From NCBI GenBank assembly GCA_963725275.1, contig CAVRXS010000001.1, forward strand, positions 416,650-480,649: 64,000 nt of DNA, written 5' to 3'. Of the stretch, positions 53,845 to 62,353 are shown piece by piece (the first letter of the stretch is position 1; the number at the start of each line of letters is the position of its first letter). The position numbers and the translations under genes are program-made. The notes beneath the pieces are model-generated. The model searched no databases, was not told the DNA's origin, and saw nothing but the letters and a program-made list of their open reading frames with translations. This DNA comes from Bog-756 sp963725275. GTDB lineage: Bacteria > Actinomycetota > Acidimicrobiia > Acidimicrobiales > RAAP-2.

Positions 53845-54683
53845 GAGGCGACCGATCCGATCGCGGCGAGGACATCGCAGACCTGGCGGTGGGCACCGAC
53901 CTCGTGGACCCGCATGATCCGACAGCCGAGGGCCGCCCCGAGTGCGGTCGCGGCCAACGAGGCGTCGCGGCGCTCACCGATCTCGAGCCCGAGGAGCACC
54001 CCGAGGAACGGCTTGTTCGACGCGGAGAGCAGCAGGGGGTACCCGAGATCGGCGAGCCGGTCCGAGGCACGCAGCAGGGCGAGCGACTGCTCTGCCGTCT
54101 TGCCGAGGTCGAGGCCCGCGTCGAGGACGACACGGTCGGGGGTCAGGCCGGCGGCGAGGGCCGAGGACGCCCGCTCCCCGAGGAACCGGCAGACCGTCTC
54201 GACGACGTCGGCATAGACGGGAGTGGGATCGGGGATCCTCGGTCCGAGACGGATGTGGGTCGCGACCACCGTCGCGCCCGCCTCGGCGGCTGCCGGGAGG
54301 TAGTCGGGGTCGGAGAACCCGCTGATGTCGTTCCCGACCACCGCTCCGGCGGCGTAGGCCTCGCGTGCCACCGAGGCGCGCCAGGTGTCGACCGAGAGCG
54401 CGACGTCGAACCGGGCGGCGAGGGCCTCGATGGCGGGGACGACCCGGTCGAGCTCCTCGGCCTCCCCCACCTCGGGGCCGGGGCCGGCCTTGACCCCACC
54501 CACATCGAGCAGATCGGCCCCCTCCTCGAGCATGCCGGCCGCGCGCGTCACCAGCTCGTCGAGCGCAAAGGTCGCGCCCTTGTCGTAGAAGGAGTCGGGG
54601 GTCCGGTTGAGGATGCCCATGACGAGGGCCCGCCGGCCGATCGGGAGGACCCGCTGGCCGAGGCGGAGGGTGGTGGCGCGCAC
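53841..54683 (-). CDS. folP: Dihydropteroate synthase
   Basis: 280 aa from GTG. The barrel has MGILNRTPDSFYDKGATFALDELVTRAAGMLEEGADLLDVGGVKAGPGPEVG, the first and second pterin/pABA-binding motifs (MGILNRTPDSF and DVGG). Other conserved parts are LSVDTWRASVAREAYAAGAVVGNDISGF, DAGLDLGKTAEQS, LLLSASNKPFLG and the C-terminal IMRVHEVG (RVHDV type). It condenses 6-hydroxymethyl-dihydropterin diphosphate with p-aminobenzoate. The DVGG rather than DIGG and the SASNKPF loop suggest the paralogous DHPS2-like branch, which is common in actinobacteria, so true DHPS activity should be checked. Any longer upstream frame is shadow. Confidence 0.85.
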   Translation of the reverse strand: MRATTLRLGQRVLPIGRRALVMGILNRTPDSFYDKGATFALDELVTRAAGMLEEGADLLDVGGVKAGPGPEVGEAEELDRVVPAIEALAARFDVALSVDTWRASVAREAYAAGAVVGNDISGFSDPDYLPAAAEAGATVVATHIRLGPRIPDPTPVYADVVETVCRFLGERASSALAAGLTPDRVVLDAGLDLGKTAEQSLALLRASDRLADLGYPLLLSASNKPFLGVLLGLEIGERRDASLAATALGAALGCRIMRVHEVGAHRQVCDVLAAIGSVAS

Positions 54684-54723
54684 CGGGCCGACGCTATCGG
54701 CCTCCGCCGAGCGGGTGGAGCGG

Positions 54724-55443
54724 TCAGAAGAGCCGGGAGGCCAGGGCCCTGCGGTAGGTCGCGGTGCGCGGGTCATCGGGCCCGAGCGTCTCGAGCAGGT
54801 CCAGGAACTCCTGATGCGCATCGGGTTCGTCCCGGGCCCGGTCCAGCAGCCCGGTGAGCCGGGTGTCCACGTCGGTCTCTCCGAGGTCGGTGTGGGTGGC
54901 GGCGAGCCGGGCCTCGGCCAGCAGGCGCCTCGTCTCGGGCGTCTCGGGGATCCGCTGCAGCAGCGTCATCGCCTCGTCGGTGGCTCCCCTGCCGATGAGC
55001 AACCCGGCTAGCGAGACGATGGCCTCGGGGTGATCGGGCTGCAGTTCGAGCGCACGCCCGAGGAGGTCCTCGTCCCCCGCGGCACGGCCCTCGGCCGCCA
55101 GCCGGTCGGCCTCGGACGAGACGGGCACGAGCCCCTCGACGAACGACCGGACCGCCTCCTCGGGCAGGGCGCCGATGAACTGGTCGACGACCGCACCGTC
55201 CCGGAGGGCGAACACGGCGGGGATCGACTGGACCCGGAATCCGGCCGAGATCTGCGGGTTCTCGTCCACGTTGACCTTGGCGAGGGTCACCGCGCCCTCC
55301 GTGGCCGTCACCGCCCGCTCGAGCATCGGGCCGAGGGTCGTGCAGGGCCCGCACCACGGGGCCCAGAGGTCGACCACCACCGGGACCTCGGAGGAACGGA
55401 GCAGAACCTCCTCTTCGAACGTGGCATCGGTGACGTCGACCAT
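54724..55443 (-). CDS. Thioredoxin-TPR co-chaperone-like protein (CnoX/YbbN-like)
   Basis: 239 aa. The thioredoxin fold has the redox motif WCGPC with Cys31 and Cys34 (VVDLWAPWCGPCTTLGPMLE, VTLAKVNVDENPQISAGFRVQSIPAVFALRDG). The C-terminal 120 residues are TPR-like helices (LLGRALELQPDHPEAIVSLAGLLIGRGATDEAMTLLQRIPETPETRRLLAEARLA). This fits the CnoX/YbbN family of chaperone-linked thioredoxins. The ATG at 55443 is used; the larger upstream frame antisense to the APH gene is not coding. Confidence 0.92.
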   Translation of the reverse strand: MVDVTDATFEEEVLLRSSEVPVVVDLWAPWCGPCTTLGPMLERAVTATEGAVTLAKVNVDENPQISAGFRVQSIPAVFALRDGAVVDQFIGALPEEAVRSFVEGLVPVSSEADRLAAEGRAAGDEDLLGRALELQPDHPEAIVSLAGLLIGRGATDEAMTLLQRIPETPETRRLLAEARLAATHTDLGETDVDTRLTGLLDRARDEPDAHQEFLDLLETLGPDDPRTATYRRALASRLF

Positions 55444-55521
55444 GCCTCCGACGATATCGGGCGGACAGCTCCTGGCCGGCCGTGGCGAGGAAGGTGCGGG
55501 TGGCGCGGGTAGCGTCGGGCC

Positions 55522-56583
55522 ATGGATGTGGTCACGCACACCGCCGGGGCCGAGGTGGAGGGGATCGCACGAGGGCCGGTGAGCGAATGGATCGCCTCGA
55601 CCGTGGCCGGGGCGCTGGCGCCCTTCACCTTCGAGCTCATCGCCGGGGGGAGGTCCAACCTCACCTACAAGGTCACCGACGCGGCGGGTCATGCGATGGC
55701 GCTGCGCAGACCGCCGATGAGCCACGTCCTGCCGACCGCCCATGACATGGCGCGTGAGCACACGGTCATCACGGCGCTCGGGGGGACCGCCGTCCCGGTA
55801 CCCCGCACCCTCGGGCTCTGCACCGACCCGGAGGTCAACGGAGCCCCGTTCTACGTGATGTCGTTCGTCGAGGGCCACATCCTGCGTGACGAGGCCGCCG
55901 CCGCCGAGCTCGACGAGGGCGCCAGAGCCCACGCGAGTGACTCGCTCGTCGACACGTTGGCCGGGCTGCACCGGGTCGACGTAGACGCGGTCGGCCTCGG
56001 GGACTTCGCCCGCCGCGACGGGTACATCGCGCGCCAGCTCAAGCGGTGGCACGGCCAGTTCACCCAGTCGACGGTCGACGGCGCGCGCGGGCCGGCGGTC
56101 GTCGATACCGTGCACGCGCTGCTCGCGGCGCGCATCCCCGAACAGCAGGCGGTCTCCATCGTGCACGGGGACTACCGATTGGACAACACCGTCCTCGACG
56201 ATGCGGGCTCGGTGCGGGCCATCCTCGACTGGGAGATCTGCTCACTCGGTGACCCGCTCGCGGACCTCGGCCTCCTGCTCGTCTACTGGGCCGAGGACGG
56301 CGACCCGATCCAGGCGCTGCTCGGCGTCGCCCCGACCACCCTGGCCGGGTTCGCCACGCGCGCCGAGCTGCGCGACCGCTACGCCGCCGCGTCGGGGCTC
56401 GACGTGTCCTCGATCCCCTACTACCGGGCATTCGGGTTCTGGAAGCTGGCCTGCATCCTCCAGGGGGTCCACGCCCGCTACGCCGGGGGGGCGGCCGCGG
56501 GTGACCGCAGCGGGGTCGACCGGTTCGCCGACCACGTCGGGAGACTCGGTGAGCTGGCCCTCGCGGAAGTGGAGTCTCTGTGA
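55522..56583 (+). CDS. Aminoglycoside-phosphotransferase-fold kinase (ACAD10/11-like)
   Basis: 353 aa. A small-molecule kinase fold: FTFELIAGGRSNLTYKVTDAAGHAMALRRPPMS (phosphate loop and the Ala-x-Arg equivalent of the ATP-binding Lys), AREHTVITALGGTAVPVPRTLGLCTD, YVMSFVEGHILRD, the catalytic loop HGDYRLDN and the metal-binding DWEICSLGDPLADLG. Such APH-like proteins next to acyl-CoA genes phosphorylate hydroxyacyl-CoA or related alcohols. It overlaps PAC2 by four bases. Confidence 0.9.
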   Translation: MDVVTHTAGAEVEGIARGPVSEWIASTVAGALAPFTFELIAGGRSNLTYKVTDAAGHAMALRRPPMSHVLPTAHDMAREHTVITALGGTAVPVPRTLGLCTDPEVNGAPFYVMSFVEGHILRDEAAAAELDEGARAHASDSLVDTLAGLHRVDVDAVGLGDFARRDGYIARQLKRWHGQFTQSTVDGARGPAVVDTVHALLAARIPEQQAVSIVHGDYRLDNTVLDDAGSVRAILDWEICSLGDPLADLGLLLVYWAEDGDPIQALLGVAPTTLAGFATRAELRDRYAAASGLDVSSIPYYRAFGFWKLACILQGVHARYAGGAAAGDRSGVDRFADHVGRLGELALAEVESL

Positions 56584-57488
56584 GCGGCACCGACCCCACC
56601 TCCCTCTACGAGATCGATCCCGGCTGGGGACGACCGCCCGGTGCGCGGGTCGAGCACCCGGTGCTGGTCGTCGCGCTCGAGGGCTGGGTCGACGCGGGGA
56701 TGGGCGCCACTGCGGCGATCACCCACCTCCTCACGACGTCCCCCACCGCGGTCGTGGCCACCTTCGACACCGAGCCACTCATCGATCAGCGGGCCCGACG
56801 TCCGATCGCCCGGCTCGAGGACGGCGTGACCACCGAGCTCACCTGGCCGACCATCCGGATGGTGGCCGGCGCGGACCGGGCAGGTGCGGACCTGCTCTAC
56901 CTCACCGGGCCGGAGCCCGACTTCCGGTGGCGCAGCTTCATACGTGCGGTGGTCGAGCTGGCGGAGATCCTCGACGTGCGCCGTGTGGTCGGCCTCGGCG
57001 CCTTTCCGGCGCCGACCCCCCACACCCGACCGGTGCGATTGGCCTCGACCGTCCCCCCGAGCTCCGCCGATCTGGCCGGTCGGGTGGGCACCGTGCACGG
57101 CACCCTCGAGGTGCCGGCCGGCGTGCAGGCCGCCCTCGAGGTGGCGTTCGGAGAGGCCGGGATCCCGGTCATCGGCCTCTGGGCCCGGGTCCCGCACTAC
57201 GTCTCGGCGATGCCCTACCCCGAGGCGAGCGCCGCGCTGGTCGAAGGCCTCTGCGCGGTGAGCGGGACGGTCCTCGACTCCTCAGCGCTGCGGACGGCCG
57301 GGGAGGCCTCGCGGGCCCAGGTCGACGAGCTCATCGGTGCCAACCCCGACCACCTCGAGATGGTCCGTCGGCTCGAAGCAGCGCTCGACTCCGAAGAAGG
57401 CACGTCGCTCGGCACCGACAGCGAGCTGCCCAGCGGGGACGAGATCGCCGCCGAGCTCGAGCAGTTCCTCAGAGGCGAAGGGCACTGA
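56580..57488 (+). CDS. PAC2-family protein
   Basis: 302 aa from GTG. The PAC2 fold includes HPVLVVALEGWVDAGMGATAAITHLLTTSPTAVVATFDTEPLIDQRARRP, RVVGLGAFPAPTPHTRPVRLASTV and VPHYVSAMPYPEASAALVEGL, all typical of actinobacterial PAC2 proteins related to proteasome-assembly chaperones. It has a C-terminal acidic helix. The exact role is unknown; a proteasome link is not established here. The end overlaps the convergent DUF1707 gene by 20 bp. Confidence 0.9.
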   Translation: MSGTDPTSLYEIDPGWGRPPGARVEHPVLVVALEGWVDAGMGATAAITHLLTTSPTAVVATFDTEPLIDQRARRPIARLEDGVTTELTWPTIRMVAGADRAGADLLYLTGPEPDFRWRSFIRAVVELAEILDVRRVVGLGAFPAPTPHTRPVRLASTVPPSSADLAGRVGTVHGTLEVPAGVQAALEVAFGEAGIPVIGLWARVPHYVSAMPYPEASAALVEGLCAVSGTVLDSSALRTAGEASRAQVDELIGANPDHLEMVRRLEAALDSEEGTSLGTDSELPSGDEIAAELEQFLRGEGH

Positions 57489-58113
57489 GGAAGGCCGCGC
57501 CAGACCGGGGCCGCCAGACCGGCAGCCCCGTGGAGCGCACGTGGGTCAGGTGGGCCGCGAACACGGCCAGCACGATCAGCGAGACCAAGAGCACGGCGAC
57601 CATCGCGGCCAACACGAGCCATCGACCACGCCCCTCGAGGGTCCGGCCGCCCGTACCGCCGACCCACGGTGTATTTGGCGTCGCACCTTCCAGGGCAGAG
57701 CCGGTCGGCACGGTCGCACGCGACCGGCGCCGGGAGCTCGCATTGGTCTTGGCCGGAGGAGCGGAGAAGACGGGGAGCTCGGTCACGATGCGATGCATCT
57801 GGTCCATCGTGGTCGCCTCGGCGAGCTCGCCGAGACGGACCTGGTAGTCGGCGAGCGAGAGCAGACCGCGGTCGGCGGCGCGGTCGAGAAGGGCCCCGTA
57901 GCGGTTGCGGTCCTCGTCGGTGACCCCGGTGCCGGCCGGGGTGTCGGGCACGTCGGCCGACCGCGCTGAGCCGGCCCCGACGACCGGTGCGGCGCGCTCG
58001 GGTACCAGCGGCGCGCTCGGCACCGGCCGGGGGGTGAGCGAGTGCCGGGGGGCTGGCACCGCTTTCAGGGGACCGACCATGAGCAGCTCTCGAGACTCCG
58101 GGGGCGCTGCCAC
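57469..58113 (-). CDS. DUF1707/SHOCT-like membrane protein
   Basis: 214 aa from GTG. A DUF1707 domain is in the middle (VTDEDRNRYGALLDRAADRGLLSLADYQVRLGELAEATTMDQMHRIVTELPVF), followed by a basic Ser/Arg linker and one C-terminal membrane helix (WLVLAAMVAVLLVSLIVLAVFAAHL). The N-terminus is Pro/Ala/Val-rich. DUF1707 proteins are typical of Actinomycetota; function is unknown. Confidence 0.88.
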   Translation of the reverse strand: MAAPPESRELLMVGPLKAVPAPRHSLTPRPVPSAPLVPERAAPVVGAGSARSADVPDTPAGTGVTDEDRNRYGALLDRAADRGLLSLADYQVRLGELAEATTMDQMHRIVTELPVFSAPPAKTNASSRRRSRATVPTGSALEGATPNTPWVGGTGGRTLEGRGRWLVLAAMVAVLLVSLIVLAVFAAHLTHVRSTGLPVWRPRSGAAFLSALRL

Positions 58114-58219
58114 GACCCAATTGTGCCGTCACGGTGAGTGATCATGCAACTACTAATTCGTATTTTTCCCGGTTTCCAGGCTCCAGGCAGCCTCGAGGCC
58201 CTGCTTGCTAGCGTGACGC

Positions 58220-59225
58220 ATGCGCATCGACGGGACCATCGGCTTCGATCCGGCCGCAGTCGTGGACCGGGCCAGGGAGGCCGAGGCGGCCGGCTACGAC
58301 GGGATCTGGTCGGCGGAGACCAGCCACGATCCCTTCCTCCCCCTGGTCCTGGCCGCAACGCACACCGAGCGCATCCAGGTCGGTACGGGGATCGCGGTGG
58401 CCTTCGCCCGTAACCCGATGACCCTGGCCACCACGGCCAACGACCTCCAGAGCATGGCCCGGGGCCGGTTCATGCTCGGTCTCGGGTCGCAGATCAAGCC
58501 CCACATCGAGAAACGGTTCTCGATGCCCTGGTCGCACCCCGCGCCCCGGATGCGCGAGCTCATCCTCGCCATCCGGGCCATCTGGGCGAGCTGGGCCGAC
58601 GGCAGCCGTCTCGCCTTCCGAGGCGAGTTCTACCGCCACACCCTGATGACGCCCATGTTCGACCCGGGTCCCAACCCCTTCGGCAATCCACCGATCTTCC
58701 TCGCAGCAGTCGGAAACCGGATGGCGGAGGTGGCCGGCGAGGTGGCCGACGGGCTGCTGGCCCACGCCTTCACCACCGAGCGCTACCTACGCGAGGTGAC
58801 TCTCCCCGCCCTCGAACGCGGGATCGCCCTCAGCGGGCGATCGAGGTCGGGCGTCGAGGTCTCGCTGCCGGGCATGGTGGTGACCGGGATCGACGACGCG
58901 GGGCTCGAGGCGGTGATGGGCACAACCAGGAAGCAGCTCGCCTTCTACGGATCGACCCCCGCCTACCGGCCGGTCCTCGAGCTGCACGGGTGGGGCGCGC
59001 TGCAGGACGACCTCAACACCCTGTCGAAGACGCGGCGCCTGGGACGAGATGACCGCCCTCATCGACGACGAGGTGCTCGAGACCTTCGCCGTGGTCGGCG
59101 ACCTCGACGCCCTCCCGGGCCTGGTGCGGGCACGCTTCGACGGCCTCGTCGACCGGTTCAACGTCTACGCCCCCTCGGGAATTCCCGCCGAGCGGTGGGC
59201 AGAGGTGCTGGCCGGCTTCTCGTAG
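58220..59225 (+). CDS. F420-type luciferase-like oxidoreductase, frameshifted near the C-terminus
   Basis: 334 aa joined. The barrel has MRIDGTIGFDPAAVVDRAREAEAAGYDGIWSAETSHDPFLPLVLAATHTERIQVGTGIAVAFARNPMTLATTANDLQSMARGRFMLGLGSQIKPHIEKRFSMPW, then IFLAAVGNRMAEVAGEVADGLLAHAFTTERYLREV. This is the TIGR03617-like actinobacterial LLM family. Near 59039 (CGCCTGGGACGAG) one extra base changes the frame; the restored end is WDEMTALIDDEVLETFAVVGDLDALPGLVRARFDGLVDRFNVYAPSGIPAERWAEVLAGFS. Substrate unknown. Confidence 0.88.
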
Positions 59226-59234
59226 GGCGGGTCT

Positions 59235-59248
59235 CCCGGTTCGCCGGG
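59235..59248. terminator. UUCG-tetraloop hairpin between convergent genes
   Basis: CCCGG (59235-59239), loop TTCG, CCGGG (59244-59248). A very stable five-base-pair stem with a TTCG loop that is symmetric on both strands in its stem. It lies between the LLM stop at 59225 and the leuS stop at 59261, a good position for a bidirectional terminator, although no T-run follows. Confidence 0.5.
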
Positions 59249-59260
59249 CCTGCGGGGGCG

Positions 59261-61768
59261 TCAGACGACGATGTTGACCAGCCGCGGCGGCTTGGCGATG
59301 ACCCGCTTCGGGCGCGCCCCGTCGAGGGCGCCGAGCACGGCGGACGAGGCGAGGGCCAGCTCCTCGGCCTCGGCCCCGCTGATGCCGGGCGCCACCTCGA
59401 TGCGGTCACGGACCTTGCCGTTGACCTGGACCACCATGGTCACCGTCTCCTCGGCCACGAGATCGGGGTCGGCGACCGGCCAGGACAGCAGATGGATGTG
59501 GTCGCCGTGGCGGCGCTCCCAGGCCTCGGCGGCAAGGTGGGGGGTCATCGGGGCCAGCAGCAACAGCAGGGTGTCGACGGCCTCGTCGACCACCCCGGGA
59601 CGGCCGCCGTCCCGGGCGTAGGGATGGAGGAGGTTCACGAACTCCATGCAGCCCGCGACGGCGGTGTTGTAGGACCACCGCTCGTAGTCCCGGGACACCC
59701 GGTCGATGAGACGGTGGGTTGCCCGCCGGATGGCCAGCGCACCCGGAGCGGGATCGTCCCCTTCCCCCCGATCCTGGTGCGGCTCGATCGGGACGGCCAG
59801 CCGCCAGACGCGGTCGAGGAAACGCGCGCAGCCCTCGATGACGCTGTCGGTCTGGTCGGTCCAGTCCACGTCGTCGGCGGGTGGACCGACGAAGAGGTGG
59901 AAGAGTCGGAGCGCATCGGCGCCGACCGTCTCCAGGTAGCTCGACGGTGCCACCAGGTTGCCCTTGGACTTGGACATCTTGGTCCCACCCATCCGGATCA
60001 TTCCCTGGGTGAACAGCCGGGCGAACGGCTCGCGTAGACCCTCGGGGGCGATCCCGACGTCGGCCAGCGCCTTGGTGAAGAACCGGGCGTAGAGCAGGTG
60101 GAGGATGGCGTGCTCGATGCCGCCGATGTACTGGTCGACCGGCATCCAGTGCCGTGCGATCTCCGGATCGAAGGGGGCTCCCGGGGTCCACGGGTCGGTG
60201 AACCGGAGGAAGTACCACGACGAGTCGACGAAGGTGTCCATGGTGTCGGTCTCACGGGTGGCCGGGCCGCCACAGGTCGGGCACGTCGTGTGCAGGAACG
60301 CCTCGTTGGTGGCGAGGGGTGAGACACCGGTCGGGAGGAACTCGACGTCGTCCGGGGCGAGCACCGGCAGATCGGAGACCGGCACCGCGACGATGCCGTG
60401 GTCGGGGCAGTACACGACAGGGATCGGGCAGCCCCAGAACCGCTGGCGCGAGATGAGCCAGTCGCGCAGCCGGTAGTTGACCGTGCGTGTGCCGATACTG
60501 CGCTCCTCCAACCAGTCGATGGCGCGGGCCTTGGCGGTCGGGATGTCGAGGCCGTCGAGCCACTCGCTGTTGATCTTCTCGCCGGCGCCCGTGTATGCGC
60601 CGCCCGGTCCTCCGTCCGGAGCGCCGTGCTCGTCCCACCCGTCGGGAGGGCGCACGGTGCGGACCACCGGCAGACCGTAGGCACGGGCGAAGTCCCAGTC
60701 GCGGGCGTCCTCTGCGGGCACCGCCATGATGGCGCCGGTCCCGTACCCCATCAGCACGTAGTCCGCCACGTAGACCGGGACAGCGGTCCCGGTGAAGGGG
60801 TTGATCACCGAGGAGCCGGTGAACGCGCCGCGTTTGGCGAGCGCGGCACCGGACTCGGAGAGGCGCTCCAGCTCCGAGCTCGCAGCGGCGCGGACCCGGA
60901 GCGCCTCGACCTCCTTCCGGTGGTCGGGGGTGGTCAGCTGGTCGACGAGCGGGTGCTCAGGAGCCACGACCGCGTAGGTCATGCCGAAGGAGGTATCGGG
61001 ACGGGTGGTGAAGACGCGGAGCGCGAGCGGCTCCTGCCCGTCCGAGCCGTCGCGCCCCTCGACCACGAGGTCGTACTCGGCGCCCTCGGAGCGGCCGATC
61101 CAATTGCGCTGCATCGTCTTGACCCGCTCGGGCCATTCGAGGTCGTCGAGACCGGAGAGGAGCTCGTCGGCATAGGAGGTGATCCGGAAGAACCACTGCT
61201 CGAGATCGCGGATGACCACCAGGTCGCCCGAGCGCTCGCAGGTACCGTCGGCCAGGACCTGCTCGTTCGCGAGCACGGTCTGGCAGCCGGGGCACCAGTT
61301 GACCGGGGCGTTGGCACGGTAGGCGAGCCCGGCGGCCAGCAGCTTCTCGAAGATGAACTGGGTCCACTTGATGTACTCGGGATCGTGGCTGCGGACCTCG
61401 CGTCGCCAGTCGTAGACGGCGCCCAACGAGAGGATGGACTCCTTGAGCTCGGCGATGCGTGCGTCGGTGAAGACCCGGGGGTGGGTGCCGGTGGAGATGG
61501 CCGCGTTTTCGGCGGGCAGGCCGAACGAGTCGAAGCCGAAGGGCGAGAGCACCGCGTACCTGAGCATGGTCCGGTGGCGGACGAGGAGGTCGCCGAAGGT
61601 GTAGTTGCGGACGTGGCCCATGTGGGCCGGGCCCGACGGGTAGGGGTACATGGTGAGGACGTACCAGGGGGGCCGGGGGTCGTCGGCGTCCACCTCGTAG
61701 GTGCCCTCGTCGTTCCAGCGGCGCTGCCACTTCTTCTCGACCGCGATGACGTCGTAGGCCCGTGCCAT
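59261..61768 (-). CDS. leuS: Leucyl-tRNA synthetase
   Basis: 835 aa, complete. The class I HIGH motif is HMGH (49-52) in YPYPSGPAHMGHVRNYTFGD. A zinc-type insertion (NWCPGCQTVLANEQVL) is followed by the CP1 editing domain (TTRPDTSFGMTYAVVAPEHPL, MAVPAEDARDWDFA). The KMSKS loop is GGTKMSKSKGNLVAPSS. The C-terminal anticodon-binding and final domains are present. The ATG lies 262 bp downstream (in minus-strand terms) of the tRNA-Ala position, with the tRNA on the other strand. Confidence 0.97.
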   Translation of the reverse strand: MARAYDVIAVEKKWQRRWNDEGTYEVDADDPRPPWYVLTMYPYPSGPAHMGHVRNYTFGDLLVRHRTMLRYAVLSPFGFDSFGLPAENAAISTGTHPRVFTDARIAELKESILSLGAVYDWRREVRSHDPEYIKWTQFIFEKLLAAGLAYRANAPVNWCPGCQTVLANEQVLADGTCERSGDLVVIRDLEQWFFRITSYADELLSGLDDLEWPERVKTMQRNWIGRSEGAEYDLVVEGRDGSDGQEPLALRVFTTRPDTSFGMTYAVVAPEHPLVDQLTTPDHRKEVEALRVRAAASSELERLSESGAALAKRGAFTGSSVINPFTGTAVPVYVADYVLMGYGTGAIMAVPAEDARDWDFARAYGLPVVRTVRPPDGWDEHGAPDGGPGGAYTGAGEKINSEWLDGLDIPTAKARAIDWLEERSIGTRTVNYRLRDWLISRQRFWGCPIPVVYCPDHGIVAVPVSDLPVLAPDDVEFLPTGVSPLATNEAFLHTTCPTCGGPATRETDTMDTFVDSSWYFLRFTDPWTPGAPFDPEIARHWMPVDQYIGGIEHAILHLLYARFFTKALADVGIAPEGLREPFARLFTQGMIRMGGTKMSKSKGNLVAPSSYLETVGADALRLFHLFVGPPADDVDWTDQTDSVIEGCARFLDRVWRLAVPIEPHQDRGEGDDPAPGALAIRRATHRLIDRVSRDYERWSYNTAVAGCMEFVNLLHPYARDGGRPGVVDEAVDTLLLLLAPMTPHLAAEAWERRHGDHIHLLSWPVADPDLVAEETVTMVVQVNGKVRDRIEVAPGISGAEAEELALASSAVLGALDGARPKRVIAKPPRLVNIVV

Positions 61769-62030
61769 GGGGGTCGATGGTACCGGTCACCAGGTGGCCG
61801 CTCAGCCGCCACGCCGACCGGAGCGCAGGACGGAGCGCAGAGAGGGCGAGTCCGGGGGTCGCAGCCGGAGCCGGAGCCGGAGCGTGCCGAGCCGCAGCAG
61901 GAAGAGGACCGCTTTCGAGGCAGGTGACCTGTGCGGCGGCGGGCCGCCCGACAGGATGGCCCCCACCCAATCCGGCATCGCACGGCCTCCTCGTCACTCG
62001 AGAGGGTGCTGATACTCTGAGGCGACCTTC
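61769..62030. other. Intergenic region between leuS and tRNA-Ala
   Basis: About 262 bases. It includes a hexanucleotide GCCGGA repeat (61864-61883). On the minus strand a 58-aa ORF (61978 to 61802) reads through it as RLRLRLR and could be a leader peptide, but support is weak. A TACTCT hexamer at 62013-62018 is a possible -10 for tRNA-Ala. Confidence 0.5.
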
Positions 62031-62103
62031 GGGGGTATAGCTCAGTTGGTAGAGCGCTTGACTGGCAGTCAAGAGGTCAGGGGTTCGAATCCCCTTACCT
62101 CCA
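62031..62103 (+). tRNA. tRNA-Ala (anticodon GGC)
   Basis: Acceptor GGGGGTA pairs with TACCTCC and includes the G3:U70 wobble pair that is the identity mark of tRNA-Ala. The D-arm is AGCTCAGTTGGTAGAGC, the anticodon stem-loop CTTGACTGGCAGTCAAG gives GGC, the T-arm has GTTCGAATC, and the discriminator is A. CCA is not encoded. Confidence 0.97.
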
Positions 62104-62353
62104 CGTCGTTGTCGGAATCACAACATTTTCCCTGGTCAGACGCGGTATTTCATTGGCACTTGCCAACCAAGGCAAAGAGCGATGTTCGAACCCCGCGTCT
62201 CCGCTGAAGCCGTTCGCGCTAGCAAGCAGTTGTCGGCAACCCTCGCCTGAAAGTGCCCCACCCAACCGTTCGGGGGCAGTGTGAGTGTCAGAAGAGTACG
62301 GAAAGCCTAGGGAAAACCCCGTTATGGCCTGGCTATCAGCCAACGCCCAGCCG
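62104..62353. other. Intergenic region downstream of tRNA-Ala
   Basis: About 250 bases, more AT-rich than the core. It holds a TTCGAACCCC word (62194-62203) that resembles a T-loop but is not part of a foldable tRNA. No gene is seen. It is the boundary between the core genome and the lipoprotein-hydrolase gene. Confidence 0.5.

Noticed and set aside
62190..62213. TTCGAACCCC as a tRNA 3' fragment or att site
   Set aside because: Only the T-loop-like word matches the tRNA-Ala end; the flanks do not, and there is no integrase in view.
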